Positions 44,738-54,697 are shown, counted from the stretch's first letter. The stretch is DNA of 64,000 nucleotides from CAWCJL01 sp963795775 (GCA_963795775.1 CAWCJL010000003.1:1-64000), one strand, 5' to 3'. The notes: generated by a model not told the origin, from the letters alone. Program-made: numbers and translations.

Positions 44738-45388
44738 ATGTCAGCTCTTGTGGTGGAAACCTTCCCCGTCGGCCCGCTCCGCTGTAACTGCACCATTCTC
44801 GGCAGATACTGCGACACACGAAGCGATCGTGGTGGACCCGGGCGACAACGTCCTCGAGATCGTGGAGCGGCTCGCGCGCCACCACTCACGCTGCAGCAAA
44901 TCGTCGTTACGCACGCGCATATCGATCACATTGGCGGGGCCGCCCGGCTCAAGGCGATCACCGGCGCGCCCGTTTTCCTGAACGAGAAAGACCTGCCACT
45001 GCTGGCCGCCATGGATATCCAGGCGGACTGGCTGGGCATGCCTCCGCCGCCCGTTGTCGCGCTCGACGGCGGAGCCGAAGATGGGGCTACCCTGGGGCTC
45101 TCGACCATTCCACTCCACGTCCTGCATACCCCGGGCCATACCGAGGGCAGCATCTGCCTCCACCTGCCGGAGCATGCACTTCTGCTGGCCGGCGACACGC
45201 TGTTTGCCGGCACCATCGGCCGCACGGACCTGCCCGGGGGCGACATGCGCGCCATCCTGCGCTCGCTGCATGACCGGCTGCTCGCATTGCCCGAGGAAAC
45301 CCGCGTCATCCCCGGGCATGGCCTGGAAACTACCATCGGCCTCGAGCGGGAGATCAACCCGTTCCTTCAGCCGCGCTACCGGCCCTAG
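44738..45388 (+). CDS. Metallo-beta-lactamase fold hydrolase, glyoxalase II-like (two compensating frameshifts)
   Basis: The protein starts SALVVETFPVGPLRCNCTIL. Between about 44803 and 44890 the correct reading (DTATHEAIVVDPGDNVLEIV) is in another frame, bounded by a one-base gain and a one-base loss, after which it returns to LTLQQIVVTHAHIDHIGG. The zinc motif THAHIDH, the His in HTPGHTEGSICLHLPEHALL and Asp in LLAGDTLFAGTIGRTDLPGG are all present, with the final His in IPGHGLETTIG. This subgroup hydrolyses thioesters such as lactoylglutathione. Length (217 codons) is normal. Confidence 0.82.
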   Translation: MSALVVETFPVGPLRCNCTILGRYCDTRSDRGGPGRQRPRDRGAARAPPLTLQQIVVTHAHIDHIGGAARLKAITGAPVFLNEKDLPLLAAMDIQADWLGMPPPPVVALDGGAEDGATLGLSTIPLHVLHTPGHTEGSICLHLPEHALLLAGDTLFAGTIGRTDLPGGDMRAILRSLHDRLLALPEETRVIPGHGLETTIGLEREINPFLQPRYRP

Positions 45389-46628
45389 CGTTACCTGGCC
45401 GACCCGGGCTGCGCATTCCCAGCGCTGCCAACAGCCGGCCCACGCCTTCCCGGAACTCGGCCGCCGCGCCGAGCAGGCTCACCACCAGCCAGCCTGCTTC
45501 CGGAAGGCCGAAGGAGACTCCCGCATGCACGGCCACGCCCGCCTCCCCAAGCAGCGCCAGCGCGACCTCTTCGTCGGGGCGCAAGGCCGGGATGCGCAAC
45601 ACGGCGTACCATCCGCCTTCCACCACCAGCCGGGTGACCGCAGTCTGCTGCCCCATTTGCCGATCCAGCTCCTCCAGGTTCCCGGCCACCCGCGCCAGGA
45701 TCTGCTGCTGCAACGCGTCTCTTTGCCCGAGCCAGGCGGGCAGCGCATGCTGCACCGGCGCGTTCATCGAGAGAAACGTGTCGGCGATGACCTCCAGCCG
45801 GCTGGTCGCTCCCTGCAGCACTGGGTCCGGTCCGCAGCACGCGAGCCACGCCGCCTTCATTTGCGGCAGGCCGACCACCTTGCTGACCCCGCTGAGCACG
45901 AAAGTAAGCGCCGGGTGCGCCCCCGCGACGAAAGTCTGTGCCGCTGGTGACTCGGTCCCGTGACCGACCGGGTAATCCAGGAAGACCTCATCCACGATCA
46001 GGGCCAGCCCGTGCGCGGTACAGATCTGCTCCAGCAGCGCACGCTCCGCCGTCTTGGTGTAGTGGCCCGTCGGGTTGTTGGGGTGGACAACGAGAATGGC
46101 GCGCGTGCGCGGCGTGATGCGCTGCTCCAGCGCGTAGCCATCCAGATGCCATCCGTAGTCGTAAAAGAGCGGATAGGGCCGGAGCTGGACATCGTCGATG
46201 GTGGCCAGGAATTCGAAAAGCGGATAGCTGGGCTGGGGCACCAGTACCTCGTCGCCCGGATTACAAAGCAGCCGGAACAGAAAGCTGTACGCCTCGCTGG
46301 TGCCGGTGGTCAGAAAGATTTGCTCCGGCATCAGGGGCAGGTGGGCATTGGGTGGCACATGCTCAAGGTAGTAGCGCACCACTGCCTCCCGCGCGCGCAG
46401 CATCCCGCGCGGGTCGGGGTCGTAGTCCAGTGCCGCCGGCGCGCGGAGCGGTTCGAGCAGCGCGGCCGCGTCATAACCGAAGCCGCAGCGTGTCGGGTTG
46501 GACGCCGTAAGATCCAGCACCGACTCGCCACGGGTGCGCCGCTCGCGCAGCAGACGAGCCCACTCGGTTTCGTCCGTCTCCCAATTGCATCGTGTGGCGA
46601 AGCTGAATGCTTTCTCACCGCCGTCCAT
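45354..46628 (-). CDS. PLP-dependent aminotransferase class I/II, 424 aa
   Basis: Fold type I features are LDLTASNPTRCGF (substrate-binding start), LTTGTSEAYSFLFRLLCNPG, VVHPNNPTGHYTK with the Asn of the cofactor site, IVDEVFLDYPVGH with Asp, and SGVSKVVGLPQMK with the Schiff-base Lys. Specificity cannot be read from sequence; alanine or aspartate/aromatic types are possible. Its 3' end overlaps the convergent MBL gene by 35 bases. A pyrophosphate-free biosynthetic context is lacking. Confidence 0.85.
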   Translation of the reverse strand: MDGGEKAFSFATRCNWETDETEWARLLRERRTRGESVLDLTASNPTRCGFGYDAAALLEPLRAPAALDYDPDPRGMLRAREAVVRYYLEHVPPNAHLPLMPEQIFLTTGTSEAYSFLFRLLCNPGDEVLVPQPSYPLFEFLATIDDVQLRPYPLFYDYGWHLDGYALEQRITPRTRAILVVHPNNPTGHYTKTAERALLEQICTAHGLALIVDEVFLDYPVGHGTESPAAQTFVAGAHPALTFVLSGVSKVVGLPQMKAAWLACCGPDPVLQGATSRLEVIADTFLSMNAPVQHALPAWLGQRDALQQQILARVAGNLEELDRQMGQQTAVTRLVVEGGWYAVLRIPALRPDEEVALALLGEAGVAVHAGVSFGLPEAGWLVVSLLGAAAEFREGVGRLLAALGMRSPGRPGNARAGSAAEGTG

Positions 46629-46738
46629 TCCATGAGCCTATCAACACTCGCTGGCTGCGGCGGCTCCGCGAAATTGAAATGCCACCGCCGGATGTTCTAA
46701 TACCAGCAGAGCAGTCCACCTGACCAAGCAAGGAATTC

Positions 46739-47374
46739 ATGGCAATACGGGCCGTTATTTTTGATTTCGGAAAAGTTCTGAGCGCTCTTCCCGATGCGGA
46801 TGCGCACACTGCATTAGTGGAGGCCGCCGGCGTTCCGGATGCGGTTTTCGAAGAGCACTACTGGGCGCACCGGCACGCGTATGACGAGGGCATTCTCAAC
46901 GGAGAAACCTATTGGCAAAATGTTGCGGAAGGCGCCGGATTTACGCTCTCTCCTGAGCGCCTGGCCCACTTCCATCTCCAGGACAACCTCATGTGGTCGA
47001 ACCTGAATGCGCCGATGGTGGCGTGGGCACACGCCCTCCAGCAACATGGCATCAAGACCGCCATCCTCTCCAACATGGGCGATGCCGTGCAGGCGCACAT
47101 GGAGCGCGAGTTCGCCTGGCTTGCCGGCTTTGATCACCTCACCTGGTCCCACGAGTTGGGTAAGGCCAAGCCCGATCCCGCCATCTACCAGCACACGCTG
47201 CAAAAACTGGGCGTCGCACCGGAAGAAGCGCTGTTCATCGACGACATGCCGCGGAATGTAACCGCAGCACGCGCACTGGGCATCGACGCGATCGTCTTTC
47301 AAGATGTTGCCCAGCTTCGCCGCGATCTTGTCGCGCGTGGGCTCGATGGCGTCCTTCCCCTGCCCACTCCCTGA
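46739..47374 (+). CDS. HAD-superfamily hydrolase, 211 aa
   Basis: Class IA HAD motifs are visible in order: VIFDFGKVLS (motif I, nucleophile Asp), TAILSNMGDA (motif II), ELGKAKPDPAIYQ (motif III Lys) and LFIDDMPRNVTAA (motif IV). In motif I the usual second Asp is Gly, as in several alpha-haloacid dehalogenase-like and epoxide-hydrolase-like HADs. The substrate is unknown. AAGGA precedes the ATG. A hairpin, CGGGGCAC/GTGCCCCG, at 47405-47431 follows the gene but has no T run. Confidence 0.85.
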   Translation: MAIRAVIFDFGKVLSALPDADAHTALVEAAGVPDAVFEEHYWAHRHAYDEGILNGETYWQNVAEGAGFTLSPERLAHFHLQDNLMWSNLNAPMVAWAHALQQHGIKTAILSNMGDAVQAHMEREFAWLAGFDHLTWSHELGKAKPDPAIYQHTLQKLGVAPEEALFIDDMPRNVTAARALGIDAIVFQDVAQLRRDLVARGLDGVLPLPTP

Positions 47375-47566
47375 CATCACTCCCGAGGAACTCCGAATCA
47401 GCGTCGGGGCACCACGCCAGTTTGTGCCCCGGAACCGTCACATTCTCCCGCGCAGTTGACCCGTTCCAGCTCCGCGGCATCACAGTCCCGGTATAGCCAC
47501 TTTCTCGCCGCCATCGCGGCAGCAAGCATTTCCGCATCGCGCGGAACATAAGGGGACCACATCGAC

Positions 47567-48889
47567 GTGATATCTGCACGCCCGTTAGAACTCTGGGGCG
47601 GCGCGGAGTGTACGGTGAACCGGGTAGGAGACCGGTTTTTTGACCAGTACGCGCGCTCCGGCCACCTCCGACGCCCCCAGGATTTTGAGCGCTTTGCTTC
47701 CCTCGGCCTGGCGGCCCTGCGCTTCGGCTTGAGCTGGGAGCGCTATGTGGAGCAAGGCTCGTGGGAATGGTACGATACCGCCCTCGGCGCCATGCGACAA
47801 CTGGGCACGGAGCCCATCGCCGGCCTGGTGCACCACGGCAGCGGACCGGTGGATACCGACCTGCTCGACCCGGCATTTCCGTCGCGGCTGGCAGAGTACG
47901 CCGGCGCCGTGGCTCGGCGCTATCCCTGGATACGTGACTACACGCCGGTCAACGAGCCGCAGACCACCGCGCGTTTCAGCGGTATGTACGGACACTGGTA
48001 TCCGCACCACCATTCGGTGCGCAGCTTTGTGCGCGCACTCTTTCACGAGCTTCAGGGCACGGTGCTGGCCATGCGGGCCATTCGCGAAGTGCGCTCCGAT
48101 GCACGACTGATCCAGACCGAAGACATCGGCAGGACATGGAGCACGCGCCCGCTTGAGCACAAGGCCGCCCATCGCAATCAGCGCCGCTGGTTGGCCTTCG
48201 ACCTGCTCTGCGGCCGCGTAGGTCGCAGGCATTCACTGTTCGGCTTCCTGCGCGAGTACGGCCTCTCCGAAGCAGAGGTTCTGTGGTTTCAGGAGAACCC
48301 CTGTCCTCCCGATGTTCTCGGCGTCAATTACTACGTCACCAGTGATCGCTTTCTTGATCATCGCCTGGCTCTGTACGCACCGTTCATGACCGGCGGCGAT
48401 GACGGACGTGAGCCCCTGGTCGATATCGAAGCCGTGCGTATTTGCCCGGATGGCATTGCCGGTGCAGGCGGCGTGCTGCTTGATGCATGGAAGCGCTATC
48501 GCCTTCCCGTTGCGCTCACCGAAGCGCATCTGGGCGCACCGGTAGAGGAACAGATTCGCTGGCTCGCCGAAGCCTGGCATGGCGCACAGTCGGTGCGTGC
48601 CGCGGGTGGCCAATGCCTGGCGGTATGCACATGGGCGCTGCTGGGGTCCTACGATTGGTGTCATCTGGTCACGCGCGAAACCGGCGCGTATGAGCCGGGA
48701 GCCTTCACGCTGTCCAGCCCGGATGCGGAACCGGTGGAGACCGAACTTGCGACCGTGGTGCGGCAACTGGCACGCGGCGAGCAACCGCGCCATCCAGCGT
48801 TACGCCACAGCGGCTGGTGGACCCGGCCCGAACGCCTCCTGTTCCCTTCGGAGGAGGAGATCGGGGATGTCGAATTCACTGCAGCCTGA
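47567..48889 (+). CDS. Glycoside hydrolase family 1-like protein, 440 aa
   Basis: The protein follows the beta-glucosidase (GH1) plan: LELWGGAECTVNRVGDRFFD, LRFGLSWERY, the acid/base Glu130 in YTPVNEPQTT and a nucleophile-type Glu319 in VALTEAHLG, with VLGVNYYV between. The nucleophile context TEAH differs from the classic TENG, a divergence known in the subgroup that is often fused to RmlD-type reductases; here it stands alone. GTG 47567 has AGGGGA ten bases upstream. A strong terminator follows. Confidence 0.75.
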   Translation: MISARPLELWGGAECTVNRVGDRFFDQYARSGHLRRPQDFERFASLGLAALRFGLSWERYVEQGSWEWYDTALGAMRQLGTEPIAGLVHHGSGPVDTDLLDPAFPSRLAEYAGAVARRYPWIRDYTPVNEPQTTARFSGMYGHWYPHHHSVRSFVRALFHELQGTVLAMRAIREVRSDARLIQTEDIGRTWSTRPLEHKAAHRNQRRWLAFDLLCGRVGRRHSLFGFLREYGLSEAEVLWFQENPCPPDVLGVNYYVTSDRFLDHRLALYAPFMTGGDDGREPLVDIEAVRICPDGIAGAGGVLLDAWKRYRLPVALTEAHLGAPVEEQIRWLAEAWHGAQSVRAAGGQCLAVCTWALLGSYDWCHLVTRETGAYEPGAFTLSSPDAEPVETELATVVRQLARGEQPRHPALRHSGWWTRPERLLFPSEEEIGDVEFTAA

Positions 48890-48904
48890 TTGACCCTGCA
48901 AACA

Positions 48905-48934
48905 CGGGCAGGGCTGTCGCTCCCTGCCCGTTTT
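48905..48934 (+). terminator. Rho-independent terminator after the GH1 gene
   Basis: CGGGCAGGG (48905-48913) pairs with CCCTGCCCG (48922-48930), followed by TTTT. It lies between convergent genes and may serve both. Confidence 0.85.
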
Positions 48935-48957
48935 GCTGATGTCGCTGCGTATCGTGC

Positions 48958-49914
48958 TTACGGGAAAACCGAAAACAGGTCCCGCAGGTCCTTCTCGTGC
49001 GCCGCATCGCGCATCAGCGGATACACCCCGAAGATTTCCTGGAAGGTCCGCAGCGCGGAACCGTGCGTGTAGTGAATGTGGTTGGAGTAGCCGTTCCCCT
49101 TGGCGAATGGAGAAAGCACGATCATCGGAATCGGCCCGTCTCCCTTGCGCGCTTCGTCCCAGATGATGAACAACGCGCCGCCGCTGCGATATGCCGTGGA
49201 GTTCAGGATGTGCGGCACCTCCTCGGAGAGCCACTTGTCCCCTTCCGCAATCCGGTTCCCACCATTGCAAATGTTGTGCATGTCGTGGCACTCACTCGGG
49301 ACGATGAAGTTATAGCGGGCGACCTTGTCGTCAGCCAGGTCCTTGTTGAGCTGTCCGAACGGCCGCACATGCGCAATGCATTTCGCCGAGTGCCGATCAT
49401 TGCCGTTGGTATTGTCATTGAAGAAGACAAACGGGTCGTGCCAGTGATCAAGGGGGCACGAAGTCCCCGTGGAGCCCTCGTCGTACGATCTCCAGGAAAT
49501 GTTTGCCTTGGTCAGGAAAGCGGTCAGGTGCTCGTGCGTGCTCTGGTGATCTTTCAGAGCGGATCCGTCTTTTGTGATCCCGAAGTTCGTGCCCGCCTCC
49601 AGCCATAAGTAGTTCGGCAGGCTGGGATGGTTGTGCGGCGGGTTCCAGTAGTTGTTCGCGTGAGAGGCTTCCGGAATCAGCGTGTAATTGATATACGGGG
49701 CCAGAGGATTTCCTTCCACCTTCGTCGTGGAGTAATCATTCGACCAGTTGTGATTTTCCATCATGATGACAAAAACGGTTTTGATGTGATGGAGCGCACT
49801 GTCCGGCGGAAGCACCGAACTTTCTGTTTGCGCTGCCGGGGCCCGTGCGCATGTAGCAACAAGGAAAGTAGCCCCAAGCATCAGCATGGAACACTTCCAG
49901 GTAATTCGCTTCAC
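48958..49914 (-). CDS. Secreted phosphoesterase (phospholipase C / acid phosphatase family), 318 aa
   Basis: The GTG start at 49914 follows GGAGGT. After a signal peptide (MLMLGATFLVATCARAPAAQ) the sequence carries the phosphoesterase-family metal site: IKTVFVIMMENHNWSNDYST, NYLWLEAGTNFGI, the later IWDEARKGDGPIPMIVLSP and HYTHGSALRTFQEIFG. This pattern (ENxxF/Y, then DE and HxS) fits PF04185, which hydrolyses phospholipids or other phosphate esters outside the cytoplasm. The substrate is undetermined. Confidence 0.85.
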   Translation of the reverse strand: MKRITWKCSMLMLGATFLVATCARAPAAQTESSVLPPDSALHHIKTVFVIMMENHNWSNDYSTTKVEGNPLAPYINYTLIPEASHANNYWNPPHNHPSLPNYLWLEAGTNFGITKDGSALKDHQSTHEHLTAFLTKANISWRSYDEGSTGTSCPLDHWHDPFVFFNDNTNGNDRHSAKCIAHVRPFGQLNKDLADDKVARYNFIVPSECHDMHNICNGGNRIAEGDKWLSEEVPHILNSTAYRSGGALFIIWDEARKGDGPIPMIVLSPFAKGNGYSNHIHYTHGSALRTFQEIFGVYPLMRDAAHEKDLRDLFSVFP

Positions 49915-50080
49915 GTCTGTACCTCCCTTTGCGAGTCGTGGTGCTGTTGACTCAGCATTGAGGTCACTCTACGCAGCCCGGATGAAGGCACCCTGAATTG
50001 GGCAGGGGCAAACGCCAAGTTTTCTTGTATGTACGCGCAGCAGTTGCAATTGCAAATTTACCTGCTACGGCCGGTACTTT

Positions 50081-51601
50081 TTACGAGGAGGCTGCTTCGA
50101 GTTTGTGTCCGAACCGGCTGGTGAACTTCTCCAGCACACCGCTCATGCCAAACAGCGGATACACCAGCGCCAGCAGCAGCAGCATGGCGCCGGCGCTGCT
50201 GACGAGCTGCCACCATAGCGATGCCATTTCGGTCTTGGTCAGCATCCAGGCCGCGAGCGGGAGCGCGGCCACACAGACAGCCGTGAGCCTGGCCATATAG
50301 GTGAGCGTCAAGCGCTCCACCGTGGCAAAGAGCCGGAGATTGAGCCGGAGGATGTAGATCAATTGGTAGACTTCGACGGCCAGCCAGGTCCACAGGAATC
50401 CCAGCATGCCGCCTTCGAGCTTGACTGCAACAATGGCGATGCCCACCAGCGCGACATAACTGAGAAACATCATGCGCGCGAGTTCTATATGTGTGTTGGT
50501 CGAGAACTGGAACTGGTACTTGTGCTCCTTCGCACAGGTCACAATGGAGACCGCGGCGCACACCACGTAGGGCGCAATCGAGAACAGCCCGGGCTTGTGC
50601 AGCCACACCCGCAGCAGAAACGGCGAAAGCGCGAGCACGCCGATATTGACCACCGGCACCAGCGCGAAGACCAGCCGCTCGGAAAAGTTATAGAGCAGCG
50701 CCAGCCCCGGCCAGTCGTTCGCGCCGAAAAGTCGCGTGATCTCCGGGCCCATCGACTGCGTCAGCGCGTTGAGCAACTGCCGGCTCATCGAGAAGATTGT
50801 GCGCATCACCGAGAAGGCCACCACCACCACCGGACCGACCAGCCGCTGCAGGATCAGCACCGGCAGTTGATACGAGAGAAACGTGCTGGTGAAGATCAGC
50901 GCGAAGTAGCCGCTGGGCCGCAGGATCTTGGGCACGGCCGATCCATCCCAGTAGCGCAGAGATGGATAAATCTCGGGCGCGGTGCGATGGAGATCAAAGA
51001 GCAGGACCACGCCACAAAGCGCGCAAACCAGTAATTGCACCAGCGCGAGCGCATGGAAGGAAATACGGAACCACGCGCCGGCCGCGGTCGCCAGCACCAG
51101 CAATAAACGCTGCAGATTGGCCCAGTGCGTTCCATGGTGCGCCTGGCCCACCACCATGAACGTTCCGGAGAAATACGTGAATAGGATATTGACCAGGATC
51201 TGCAGCGCCAGAAAGAACAGCGCCCAAGTTGCATCGCCGCGCCCGATCGAGAGCTTGAGCAGTTGCGTGACCGGCAGAACAAAAACTACGGTCGAGATCA
51301 CCGCCCCGCCCAACACGATACCGATCAGCAGCCGCAGGGCTGTCGATTGCTGTACGTGGAAGTCGCCCAGCTCGCCGCGGTTATAGCGAACGGTGAGGTC
51401 CTGGTTGACAAAGGTCTGCACGCCGAAGTTCAGCGTGCTGAGGTATGCCACTGCGACAGAAAGCGCCAGCCACTGTCCATAGAGCGCAGTCCCGTACCGG
51501 TAAATAAATACCGGTGGCAGCAGCAACTGGCTCACGATGGAAATGGCATTCGCCGTGAACAGCGCCGTCAGGTTTTTGAGAATGCGTTGGGGGCTGCTCA
51601 T
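50081..51601 (-). CDS. Polysaccharide flippase-like membrane protein (MOP superfamily), 506 aa
   Basis: About twelve to fourteen hydrophobic helices span the protein. It starts RILKNLTALFTANAISIVSQ then LLLPPVFIYRYGTALYGQWL, the typical Wzx/MATE-like N-terminus with a tyrosine-rich first loop, and contains GPEITRLFGANDWPGLALLY. Such proteins flip lipid-linked oligosaccharides across the inner membrane. No glycosyltransferase or polymerase genes adjoin it, so it may serve a locus elsewhere. ATG 51601 lacks a strong ribosome site. Confidence 0.75.
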   Translation of the reverse strand: MSSPQRILKNLTALFTANAISIVSQLLLPPVFIYRYGTALYGQWLALSVAVAYLSTLNFGVQTFVNQDLTVRYNRGELGDFHVQQSTALRLLIGIVLGGAVISTVVFVLPVTQLLKLSIGRGDATWALFFLALQILVNILFTYFSGTFMVVGQAHHGTHWANLQRLLLVLATAAGAWFRISFHALALVQLLVCALCGVVLLFDLHRTAPEIYPSLRYWDGSAVPKILRPSGYFALIFTSTFLSYQLPVLILQRLVGPVVVVAFSVMRTIFSMSRQLLNALTQSMGPEITRLFGANDWPGLALLYNFSERLVFALVPVVNIGVLALSPFLLRVWLHKPGLFSIAPYVVCAAVSIVTCAKEHKYQFQFSTNTHIELARMMFLSYVALVGIAIVAVKLEGGMLGFLWTWLAVEVYQLIYILRLNLRLFATVERLTLTYMARLTAVCVAALPLAAWMLTKTEMASLWWQLVSSAGAMLLLLALVYPLFGMSGVLEKFTSRFGHKLEAASS

Positions 51602-51711
51602 GGATCTGTCGCTTCCCTGCGGTCGAACTCCAGAAGACAGAACCTCGGAGGCGCGTCCAGATCATTGTAGGCCAGGCGCGTACTGCGATGTTTGGAAACA
51701 GCCGGCGGAAG

Positions 51712-52194
51712 TTACATTTTGTAGCGGCCCAGGTCCTCGTCGTTCAGTCCCTCGAGCCACCGCCGAAGCTCCTCCGGCGAGGTGTCCGCGGCGCTGGGCG
51801 CCAGCTTGGCCACCCGCAACACTTCCTCGCTGACGTAGATCGGGCAATCGCAGCGCAGCGCGATAGCAATCGCGTCGCTGGGGCGGGCATCGATGGTGAC
51901 AAACTCGTTGGCCTGCCGCATCCAGATCACCGCATAAAAGGTGTCGTTACGCAGGTCCGTCACGACGACCTTTTCCACCGACGCATTCAGCCCCTGGATG
52001 AGGTTGCGCGCCAGGTCGTGCGTCATCGGCCGCGGGGTGGCGGTCTTTTCAATCTCGAGCGCGATCGCATTCGCTTCGTAAAGGCCCACCCAAATCGGCA
52101 GGACCGTATCGCTCTCCAGATCTTTCAGGATCACGATGGGCATGTTGCTGTTGGGATCCATGACCAGCCCCCGGATCTTCATTTCGACGTCCAT
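51712..52194 (-). CDS. Bifunctional nuclease family protein (DUF151), 160 aa
   Basis: The sequence EMKIRGLVMDPNSNMPIVIL, LPIWVGLYEANAIALEIEKT, ARNLIQGLNASVEKVVVTDL and NEFVTIDARPSDAIAIALRC matches DUF151. Plant and bacterial members are reported to be nucleases. AGGAGG lies six bases before ATG 52194, whereas the other ATG, at 52200, directly touches it, so 52194 is the likely start. It is 18 bases after miaB and probably in its operon. Confidence 0.88.
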   Translation of the reverse strand: MDVEMKIRGLVMDPNSNMPIVILKDLESDTVLPIWVGLYEANAIALEIEKTATPRPMTHDLARNLIQGLNASVEKVVVTDLRNDTFYAVIWMRQANEFVTIDARPSDAIAIALRCDCPIYVSEEVLRVAKLAPSAADTSPEELRRWLEGLNDEDLGRYKM

Positions 52195-52212
52195 CGTCAT
52201 CCTCCTTCTGCC

Positions 52213-53560
52213 TTAGATGGCTCGACCGACCAGGCTGTTCGGAAAACTCTGCGTCACTTCCACCGGCACATAGCTGCCGGGTGCGGGCAGAATCGGGCTG
52301 TCCACGGTGAAGTTCAGGGTAAGGTTCTGGGAAGTGCGGCCGATCACCTGCCCGCGGGCCGGGTTGTGCCCTTCCACGGCCGCTTCGCACAACGCTGCCC
52401 ACGCGGCGCGCATAGCTTTCGCGCTGCCATTCCCGCTGCCGATCGAGCAGAATCTGCAACCGCCGGCTCTTCTCTTCTTCCGGAATGGCGTCGTCCATGC
52501 CCAGCGCCGGGGTATTCGGCCGCGGCGAGTACTTGAAGGCGAACACCGCGTCGTACCGCACCTCACCCAGTAGCGTGATGGTCTGCTCGAAGTCTGCCGG
52601 CGTCTCTCCGGGAAAGCCGACAATGATATCGGTCGTCATGCTGATCGGCCGCCGCGCGGCTTTGATCCAGGAGATACGCTCCAGGTACTGCTCCCGCGTA
52701 TATTCCCGGTTCATCTGCGCCAATACGTGCGACGACCCGCTCTGCACCGGCAGGTGGACGTGATCGCACAGCGTGGACACGGCGTCGATGGCCTCGACGA
52801 TCTCCCGCGTGAAGTCGCGCGGATGCGACGTGGTAAAGCGTACTCGCCGAATACCTGGGACCTGCCCCACGGCCGCCAGCAGGTCCGCAAAGCTCAGCCT
52901 GCCTTCCGGATCGTGGTAGGAGTTGACGTTCTGGCCCAGCAACTGGATTTCGGTGTAGCCCGCGTCGGCCATCTGCCGCGCCTCGTTCAGCACGGAAACC
53001 GCAGTCCGGCTGCGCTCTTTGCCGCGCGTGTACGGCACCACGCAGTAGGCGCAGAACTTATCGCAGCCTTCAATGATGGTGATGTAGCCGCGGTAAGGAT
53101 TCGACCGCGCGGTGAACTCCGTCTCAAACGTCTGGTCGGTCTTGCGGTCGTCCAGCCCGGTAATGCGGGTTTCTCCCGCTTCCAGCCGCACCAGCATCTC
53201 CGGCAGCTTGCGATACGAAGCCGACCCGGAAACCAGCGACACGTAGGGCGCACGCTCAAAAATGCGCTCGCCTTCCTGCTGCGCCACACACCCCAGCACG
53301 CCAAAACGCTTGCCCTGCTTGTGCAGCTTTTTGTAATCGTTCAGCCGGTTAAAAACCTTCTGCTCCGCTTTATCGCGAATGGAACAGGTATTGTAGAGAA
53401 TCAGACTGGCGTCTTCTTCCGACTGCACCTCCGTGTACCCTTGGGTCCGGAGGGTGCCGATGACCTTTTCCGAATCGTGCACGTTCATCTGGCAGCCGAA
53501 CGTTTCGAGGTAAAACGTCTTCGGAGAAGCCGTGCCTGTGTCTGTGGTTTCTACAGCCAT
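52213..53560 (-). CDS. miaB: tRNA-2-methylthio-N6-dimethylallyladenosine synthase (one frameshift)
   Basis: MiaB is a radical SAM methylthiotransferase that modifies A37 of tRNAs. Its N-terminal domain has three Cys (ETFGCQMN, LYNTCSIR, GVLGCVAQ); the radical SAM site CxxxCxxC is in EGCDKFCAYCVVPYTRGKER; the C-terminal TRAM domain reads NPARGQVIGRTSQNLTLNFT and ends SFPNSLVGRAI. An extra C near 52391 puts the TRAM end in another frame. Because the TRAM sequence is perfect after repair, a sequencing indel is likely. ATG 53560 fits; a TATACT box lies ten bases upstream. Confidence 0.92.
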
Positions 53561-53615
53561 ACTGGAGTGAAGTATAGCGCAGAGCCCAGCCCTGCCCTGC
53601 GCGGCCCATGACCCC

Positions 53616-54212
53616 ATGAACATGCTCATTGACGATGCCGATCGTGCACGCTGGAACGCCATTTACCGCTCCGGCTCGCACACCGCGGGCGATCCGGACC
53701 GCTTCTTCCTGGAAGCGTGGCGCGATTCTCTTGCGGCTTTGTTTGAAGGACGCGTCCAGCCTCTCGCGCTCGACATCGCCGGCGGCGTGGGGCGCCACGC
53801 ACTCTGGCTGGCCGCGCGCGGCTGGCGCGTCGTGCTGAACGATATCAGCGAGGAAGCCGCACGGCTGGCCGGCGAAGCGGCGCGCGCGGCGCACCTTTCA
53901 CTTTCCATTCGCGCCGAAAGTGCAGCCGCGACACTCGCCTGGGCGGGTGAGCAGGGCCTCCGTTTCGATCTCGTGCTGGTGCTCTTTTATCTCGACCGGT
54001 CGTTGTTCCCCGCCTTGGCGGAGGCGCTGGCACCGGGCGGCGTGCTGCTGATCAAGACCCGGACCGAGGACCATCCCCGCTTTGCCGCCGGCAGCCATCA
54101 CCCGGAGTACTTCCTCAAGCGCGACGAGCTGCACGGCGCCTTTCCCGGTCTGCGCGTGCTGCACAGCCGCGAAGAAGCCGGCATGGCCGAGCTTCTGGTG
54201 CAGAAACTATGA
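53616..54212 (+). CDS. Class I SAM-dependent methyltransferase, 198 aa
   Basis: Motif I is LDIAGGVGRHALWLAARGW, a glycine-rich SAM-binding loop in which the usual acidic-G-x-G is AGGVG, followed by VVLNDISEEAARL and LVLVLFYLDRSLFPALAEAL with PGGVLLIKTR. The substrate is unknown; the family resembles TehB and thiopurine-type enzymes. It diverges from miaB and overlaps the thioesterase gene by four bases, so those two are co-translated. Confidence 0.82.
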   Translation: MNMLIDDADRARWNAIYRSGSHTAGDPDRFFLEAWRDSLAALFEGRVQPLALDIAGGVGRHALWLAARGWRVVLNDISEEAARLAGEAARAAHLSLSIRAESAAATLAWAGEQGLRFDLVLVLFYLDRSLFPALAEALAPGGVLLIKTRTEDHPRFAAGSHHPEYFLKRDELHGAFPGLRVLHSREEAGMAELLVQKL

Positions 54213-54697
54213 AGCGCACCCCGATTGCGCACGGAACCCAGAACGGCTGCTTTGGCTGCGGCCTGGAGAATGAATCCGGGCTGCGGCTGGAGTTTCACCC
54301 AGCCGAGGACGGCGGCGTGATCGCACACTTCGAGATCGATCCCCGCTTCATGGGACCTCCAGCGCATGCGCACGGCGGCATCATCGCCACCATTCTCGAC
54401 GAAGCCATGAGCAAGGCCAACCGCATCCGCGGCGTTTTCGCCATGACACGGCAGATGGAGGTCGAATTCCTGCGCCCGGTCCCCCTGCTGACGGCACTCG
54501 AGGTACGGGGCCACTCGGAAACCGCCGGCGCCCGCAAGCACGGCTGCACCGCCGCGATTACCGATGCAAAAGGCCACACCTTGGCCAGGGCGAAAGGCCT
54601 GTTCATCGAAGTCAAACCGGAGCGGTTGCTGCATCGTCAAACGGAGCCGCCGGTCAGCGGCAGTAGCGAGGAACAAACTGCTAGACTAAAGAGTTAG
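54209..54697 (+). CDS. Hotdog-fold thioesterase (PaaI-like), 162 aa
   Basis: The single hotdog domain shows NGCFGCGLENESGLRLEF, PAHAHGGIIATILDEAMSKA with the catalytic HGG region and the acidic residue, and MEVEFLRPVPLLTALEVRGH. Such proteins hydrolyse acyl-CoA esters. The start overlaps the methyltransferase stop. Downstream the gene ends inside the TAGACT promoter of pdxS. Confidence 0.82.
   Translation: MKRTPIAHGTQNGCFGCGLENESGLRLEFHPAEDGGVIAHFEIDPRFMGPPAHAHGGIIATILDEAMSKANRIRGVFAMTRQMEVEFLRPVPLLTALEVRGHSETAGARKHGCTAAITDAKGHTLARAKGLFIEVKPERLLHRQTEPPVSGSSEEQTARLKS
54682..54687 (+). promoter_or_regulatory. TAGACT -10 box upstream of pdxS
   Basis: TAGACT lies inside the end of the thioesterase gene, 38 bases before the pdxS ATG, which itself has an AAGGAG ribosome site. 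The same hexamer precedes small genes at 6855, 62744 and 63206. Confidence 0.4.
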